Of a DNA stretch of 64,000 nucleotides, positions 60,284 to 64,000 are shown piece after piece. The notes under the pieces are model-generated. The model did not search any database and was not told where the DNA came from. It saw nothing but the letters and a program-made list of their open reading frames with translations. The stretch comes from Buchnera aphidicola (Microlophium carnosum) (lineage in GTDB: Bacteria; Pseudomonadota; Gammaproteobacteria; Enterobacterales; Enterobacteriaceae). The stretch's first letter is position 1; every line of letters starts with the position of its first letter. The stretch spans positions 496,001 to 560,000 of the forward strand of contig CP048747.1 of NCBI GenBank assembly GCA_011752475.1. Reading direction: 5' to 3'. A program made the position numbers and the translations under genes.

Positions 60284-60347
60284 ATTTATAACACTCCAAT
60301 TATTTTAATTAAAATAGATAAACAAGCTAATAATTAAAAATAATTTT

Positions 60348-60376
60348 ATTATAACACTACTTAGATTTTATGAACA
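60348..60376 (-). promoter_or_regulatory. spc operon promoter, extended -10 element
   Basis: On the minus strand GTGTTATAAT ends in a perfect TATAAT (60353-60348) with an upstream TG, i.e. TGTTATAAT, an extended -10 box. A weak -35 (TGTTCA, 60376-60371) lies 17 bases upstream. It lies about 65 bases before rplN. The E. coli spc promoter, as I remember it, has the same GTGTTATAAT core, so this looks like a conserved promoter. Confidence 0.7.
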
Positions 60377-60418
60377 GAAAACATCAGCAGACTTATATTT
60401 GTTTATATTTTTGTTTTT

Positions 60419-60670
60419 TTAAAAAACTGTTTTTTCAATAATACGCACTAAAATCCAAGATTTTGTTTTAGAAATAGGACGAGATTCCCGAATTTCTATC
60501 CAATCACCTACGGTACATTCATTTTTTTCATCATGAATATGTAATTTTGTAGTACGTTTTATAAATTTTCCGTAAATAATATGTTTGACAAAACGTTCAA
60601 TTGCTACAACAGCAGATTTTTGCATCTTATTACTTATTACACGACCCTGTAAAGTTCGAATTTTTTCCAT
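60419..60670 (-). CDS. rpsQ: 30S ribosomal protein S17
   Basis: S17, 83 residues (E. coli 84), a 16S-binding OB-fold protein. IRTLQGRVISNKMQKSAVVA and KTKSWILVRIIEKTVF are conserved. Its ATG overlaps the rpmC stop as TAATG. It is the last gene of the S10 operon. Confidence 0.98.
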   Translation of the reverse strand: MEKIRTLQGRVISNKMQKSAVVAIERFVKHIIYGKFIKRTTKLHIHDEKNECTVGDWIEIRESRPISKTKSWILVRIIEKTVF

Positions 60671-60867
60671 TATTTTACTTTTTCCTTTTCATCTAACAAA
60701 GTCTTTACTTGTGCAATATTTCGTCGCACTGTTCGTAGTAAATGAGGCTGTTTTAACTTTCCAGAAACAGATTGCATACGAAGATTAAATTGTTCTCGCA
60801 ATAATTGTAAAAGTTCAATGTAAAGATCTTTTTTATTTTTTTTTCTAAATTCTACTATTTCCTTCAT
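60670..60867 (-). CDS. rpmC: 50S ribosomal protein L29
   Basis: L29, at the exit tunnel near the trigger factor site. I use ATG 60867, which overlaps the rplP stop as TGATG, giving 65 residues (E. coli 63); a GTG one codon upstream is the alternative. ELLQLLREQFNLRMQSVSGK is diagnostic. Confidence 0.97.
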   Translation of the reverse strand: MKEIVEFRKKNKKDLYIELLQLLREQFNLRMQSVSGKLKQPHLLRTVRRNIAQVKTLLDEKEKVK

Positions 60868-61277
60868 CACGTCACCATCTTAGTTACAAAAGTAGTTTTA
60901 ATTGGCAACTTTGCTGCTGCTAGCTTAAATGCTTCACGAGATTCTTCTTCAGTAACCCCATCTAATTCATAAAGAATTTTACCAGGTTGTACTAGAGCGA
61001 CCCAATATTCCACATTACCTTTCCCTTTACCCATTCTTACTTCTAATGGTTTTTGAGTTATAGGTTTATCAGGAAATACACGTATCCACATTTTTCCTTG
61101 TCTTTTAATACAACGAGTTATAGCTCTTCGTGCAGATTCAATTTGACGAGCAGTTAAACGTCCTCTATCAATAGCCTGCAAACCAAAAGAACCAAAATTA
61201 ATATCAGTACCAGAAGCTAAACCACGATTTCGTCCTTTATGCATTTTGCGAAATTTAGTACGTTTTGGTTGTAACAT
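60867..61277 (-). CDS. rplP: 50S ribosomal protein L16
   Basis: L16, near the peptidyl transferase and A-site tRNA, 136 residues as in E. coli. MLQPKRTKFRKMHKGRNRGL and KGNVEYWVALVQPGKILYEL are diagnostic. It is coupled to rpmC by a stop/start overlap. Confidence 0.99.
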   Translation of the reverse strand: MLQPKRTKFRKMHKGRNRGLASGTDINFGSFGLQAIDRGRLTARQIESARRAITRCIKRQGKMWIRVFPDKPITQKPLEVRMGKGKGNVEYWVALVQPGKILYELDGVTEEESREAFKLAAAKLPIKTTFVTKMVT

Positions 61278-61293
61278 TATAAGCTTCTCTCTA

Positions 61294-61995
61294 TTACTTT
61301 CTATTTTTACGATATTGCTTTTTTATTTGAACAGCAGGTTTTTCTAATCTTTCAACGGTTGCCATACCACCTAATATTTCACCTTTAAAAATCCATACTT
61401 TAACACCTATAACACCATATGTTGTGTGAGCCTCTGAAACACTATAATCAATCTCTGCGCGTAAAGTATGTAAAGGAACTCTTCCTTCCCTATACCATTC
61501 TCTACGAGCTATTTCAGCTCCTCCTAAACGTCCGCTAACTTCAACTTTAATACCTTTAGCACCTTGTCTCATTGCATTTTGAACTGATCTTTTCATAGCA
61601 CGTCGAAACATAACTCTTCGTTCTAACTGAGAAGTAATACTATCAGAAACAAGTTTAGCATCTAATTCAGGTTTACGTACTTCAGAAATATTAATTTGAA
61701 CTGGTACACTAGTAATTTGAGCAATAGCTACTCTTAATTTTTCTACGTCTTCACCTTTTTTACCAATAACAATACCAGGTCTAGCAGTATAAATTGTAAT
61801 TCGAATACTTTTAGCTGGTCTTTCAATAATAATTCGAGAAATAGATGCTTTTTCTAGTTTTTTCATTAAAAATTGACGAACTTTATGATCACTATCTAGA
61901 TGATCAGCAAAATCTTTAGTATTAGCAAACCAAACAGAATTCCATTTTTTTATTATACCCAATCGCATACCATTAGGATGTACTTTCTGACCCAT
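61294..61995 (-). CDS. rpsC: 30S ribosomal protein S3
   Basis: S3 of the 30S head, at the mRNA entry. I use ATG 61995 (MGQKVHPNGMRLGIIKKWNS), 233 residues as in E. coli; a GTG precedes it by one codon. The KH motif ARPGIVIGKKGEDVEKLR is intact. Confidence 0.99.
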   Translation of the reverse strand: MGQKVHPNGMRLGIIKKWNSVWFANTKDFADHLDSDHKVRQFLMKKLEKASISRIIIERPAKSIRITIYTARPGIVIGKKGEDVEKLRVAIAQITSVPVQINISEVRKPELDAKLVSDSITSQLERRVMFRRAMKRSVQNAMRQGAKGIKVEVSGRLGGAEIARREWYREGRVPLHTLRAEIDYSVSEAHTTYGVIGVKVWIFKGEILGGMATVERLEKPAVQIKKQYRKNRK

Positions 61996-62013
61996 CACTG
62001 ATTCTCCTCAATG

Positions 62014-62346
62014 TTAACGATCAGACACAACGACAGTAATGTGACTAGTACGTTTTAAAATACGATCTGCACGTCCTTTAGCACGTGGCATCATTCTTTT
62101 CATTGTTGAACCTTCATTAACAAATATTTTTTTAATTCTTAATTTATCTATATCGACACCATCATTATGTTCTGCATTTGCTATAGCTGATTCAAGAACT
62201 TTTTTTACTAAAATCGCAGCTTTTTTATTAGTATAAGTTAAAATGTTTAATGCTTGTGGAACTTTTTTTCCACGAATTAAATCTACAATTAAACGAACTT
62301 TTTGAGCTGAAGAACGTGCTTGACGATGTTGAGCTAAAGTTTCCAT
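62014..62346 (-). CDS. rplV: 50S ribosomal protein L22
   Basis: L22, 110 residues as in E. coli, with the hairpin that lines the exit tunnel (FVNEGSTMKRMMPRAKGRAD). METLAQHRQARSSAQKVRLI is the conserved start. Confidence 0.99.
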   Translation of the reverse strand: METLAQHRQARSSAQKVRLIVDLIRGKKVPQALNILTYTNKKAAILVKKVLESAIANAEHNDGVDIDKLRIKKIFVNEGSTMKRMMPRAKGRADRILKRTSHITVVVSDR

Positions 62347-62372
62347 GTACTCCTCTTTTATATTTTTTTAAA

Positions 62373-62651
62373 TTATCGTTTTTTTACTTTTTTATCAGCA
62401 GTATGCCCTCTGTAAGTACGAGTTAAAGAAAACTCACCTAGTTTATGTCCAACCATTTCTTCAGTAATAAAAACAGGAATATGATTACGACCATTATGAA
62501 TAGATATTGTTAAACCTACCATATTTGGAAAGATTGTTGAACGTCTTGACCATGTTTTAATAGGTTTTTTATCATTTAATTTTACTGATTTTTCTACTTT
62601 GTTCAACAAACTTGCATCGATAAAAGGACCTTTCTTAAGAGAACGTGGCAT
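62373..62651 (-). CDS. rpsS: 30S ribosomal protein S19
   Basis: S19 of the 30S head. I use ATG 62651 (MPRSLKKGPFIDASLLNKVE), 92 residues as in E. coli. The frame runs on upstream for 49 more codons, but these overlap rplB and have no S19 homology. EMVGHKLGEFSLTRTYRGHT is diagnostic. Confidence 0.98.
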   Translation of the reverse strand: MPRSLKKGPFIDASLLNKVEKSVKLNDKKPIKTWSRRSTIFPNMVGLTISIHNGRNHIPVFITEEMVGHKLGEFSLTRTYRGHTADKKVKKR

Positions 62652-62670
62652 AAAATGATCCTTACAATAA

Positions 62671-63492
62671 TTATTTTCTACGATGACGTAAAATAAATTT
62701 TTCAGTACGTTTATTTTTACGAGTTTTTTTACCTTTTGTCTGAATTCCCCATGGAGTAACTGGATGCTTACCAAAATTTTTTCCTTCACCACCACCATGA
62801 GGATGATCGACAGGATTCATAGCTGTACCACGTACAGTAGGACGTATACCTATCCAACGAGAAGCTCCCGCTTTTCCTAAAACTTTTAACATATGTTCGG
62901 CATTACCTACTTCACCAATAGTAGCTCTGCAATCAGATTTAGTTTTTCTCATTTCACCAGAGCGTAATCTTAAAGTAGCATATTCTTCATCAAATGCTAC
63001 TAGTTGCACATAACTTCCTGCAGAACGAGCTATTTGACCACCTTTTCCAGGCCTCATTTCTACATTATGAATAAATGTACCTACTGGAATATTTTTAAGT
63101 GGCAAAGAATTTCCTACTTTAATAGGAGAATGTACACCAGATATTATAGTTTCTCCTATCTTTAAATGTTTGGGAGCTAAAATATAGTTTCTTTCACCAT
63201 CCTTATACAATATTAAAGCAATGTTAGAAGAACGATTAGGATCATATTCTAATCTTTCTACAGTAGCTTCGATACCATCTTTATTTCTTTTAAAATCTAT
63301 AATACGATACGCTCTTTTATGTCCGCCACCGATATGACGAGTTGTAATCCTACCATTATTATTACGTCCTCCGCTTTTACTTTTTTTTCTTAGTAATAAA
63401 GAATATGGTTTTCCTTTATATAATTCTGTATGAACAACTTTAATAACGTGGCGACGACCCGGAGATGTCGGTTTGCATTTAACAATTGCCAT
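62671..63492 (-). CDS. rplB: 50S ribosomal protein L2
   Basis: L2, 273 residues as in E. coli, needed for subunit joining and peptidyl transfer. MAIVKCKPTSPGRRHVIKVV starts it, and VDHPHGGGEGKNFGKHPVTP contains the conserved His near residue 229. Confidence 0.99.
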   Translation of the reverse strand: MAIVKCKPTSPGRRHVIKVVHTELYKGKPYSLLLRKKSKSGGRNNNGRITTRHIGGGHKRAYRIIDFKRNKDGIEATVERLEYDPNRSSNIALILYKDGERNYILAPKHLKIGETIISGVHSPIKVGNSLPLKNIPVGTFIHNVEMRPGKGGQIARSAGSYVQLVAFDEEYATLRLRSGEMRKTKSDCRATIGEVGNAEHMLKVLGKAGASRWIGIRPTVRGTAMNPVDHPHGGGEGKNFGKHPVTPWGIQTKGKKTRKNKRTEKFILRHRRK

Positions 63493-63507
63493 TGTTTTGT
63501 CCTCCGA

Positions 63508-63810
63508 CTACTCTGTATTGCCTATGAAATCTAAATTATACCCTTTTTTAACTTTAATATACGCTTTCTTCCAGTTACTTCTTTGAATAATACGATTAGA
63601 TTGACGTTTTTTTTTCCCTTTAACTTTTAATGTTTTTATACTATCAACTTCCACATTAAATATTTTTTTTACTGCACATTTAATTTCATATTTCGTAGCG
63701 TTATTTAAAACTTTTAGAACAACGGTATTAAATTTTTCTATAGATATCGATGATTTTTCAGATACATGTGGAGAAAGTAATATTTTTAGCAAACGTTCTT
63801 CAGAAATCAT
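63508..63810 (-). CDS. rplW: 50S ribosomal protein L23
   Basis: L23, 100 residues as in E. coli, the docking site of trigger factor and SRP at the tunnel exit. LLKILLSPHVSEKSSISIEK and VKGKKKRQSNRIIQRSNWKK are conserved, including the acidic contact region VSEK. Its ATG overlaps the rplD stop as ATGA. Confidence 0.97.
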   Translation of the reverse strand: MISEERLLKILLSPHVSEKSSISIEKFNTVVLKVLNNATKYEIKCAVKKIFNVEVDSIKTLKVKGKKKRQSNRIIQRSNWKKAYIKVKKGYNLDFIGNTE

Positions 63811-64000
63811 GAAAGTATTTCCTCTATTTTTTTCACTGCTTCAACAGTAATAATAACATGCTCAAAAGCAATCAAACTAACAGGATCTATAGAATGAACA
63901 TCTTTCACATCAACTGAATATAGATTTCTAGATGCAAGAAATAAATTATTATCTATTTTATTAGTAATAATTAGGACATTTTTTAAATTGATATCTTGTA
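63807..64000 (-). CDS. rplD: 50S ribosomal protein L4 (C-terminal part, cut by window edge)
   Basis: The last 63 or so codons of L4 on the minus strand, ending VSLIAFEHVIITVEAVKKIE-EILS and TGA at 63809-63807. L4 also represses the S10 operon in E. coli through the operon leader, which lies outside the window. Its stop overlaps the rplW start. The 5' part is beyond base 64000. Confidence 0.95.
   Translation of the reverse strand, partial: QDINLKNVLIITNKIDNNLFLASRNLYSVDVKDVHSIDPVSLIAFEHVIITVEAVKKIEEILS

Noticed and set aside
62652..62798. Upstream extension of rpsS by 49 codons
   Set aside because: It overlaps the 3' end of rplB in another frame and S19 is 92 residues starting MPRSLKKG.

Overview
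This window is a piece of the chromosome of an obligate insect endosymbiont, almost certainly Buchnera aphidicola from an aphid. The evidence is the very AT-rich sequence, proteins rich in Lys, Asn and Ile, gene order largely collinear with Escherichia coli but with many genes deleted, 23S and 5S rRNA genes without a 16S gene beside them, and provisioning genes (argA, ribD/ribH, aroE) kept among housekeeping genes. I could not run a search, so the strain is not assigned. I see no phage, insertion sequence, CRISPR array, toxin system or other obvious mobile or horizontally acquired system.

Layout. 1-8915: recC (cut by the window edge), recB and recD, then argA on the other strand. 9068-13478: initiator tRNA, mltA, then ribH, thiL, a split ribD and nusB. 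13533-22696: mostly minus strand, with dxs/ispA (isoprenoids), the MFS gene yajR and the cytochrome bo operon cyoABCDE; tusE lies between on the plus strand. 22969-31416: bolA, tig, clpP, clpX, lon and ppiD, a protein-folding and proteolysis block. 31417-32392: a gap of about 1 kb with no gene I recognise. 32393-43936: mdlA/mdlB, 4.5S RNA, a shortened dnaX followed by the visible wreck of its 3' end, ybaB, htpG, adk, tRNA-Arg, folD, cysS and ybeD. 44044-47835: cspE, then 5S, 23S and tRNA-Glu on the minus strand. 48010-51655: aroE, tsaC and smg on the minus strand, def and fmt on the plus strand. 51778-64000: the alpha, spc and S10 ribosomal protein operons on the minus strand, from rplQ to a partial rplD, complete and in the E. 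coli order.

The most interesting signals are forms of gene erosion that may or may not be repaired. recB and ispA are each broken by one base in a 13-nucleotide A tract, and in both cases the correct protein resumes in the neighbouring frame; this fits poly(A) transcriptional slippage. ribD has one in-frame TGA exactly between its two enzyme domains, with no standard start codon after it for 96 codons. dnaX stops at residue 365, about the end of the gamma-type clamp-loader core, while the tau-specific 3' region remains recognisable but is full of stops and frame changes. Smaller points are a trigger factor whose FKBP-type active site looks lost, an MltA without a lipobox, a YajR without its C-terminal domain, and conserved promoter-like sequences upstream of rplN and lon.

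Starts were moved inward from the longest open frame where alignment to remembered E. coli proteins made this clear. All E. coli comparisons are from memory and not from a computed alignment.
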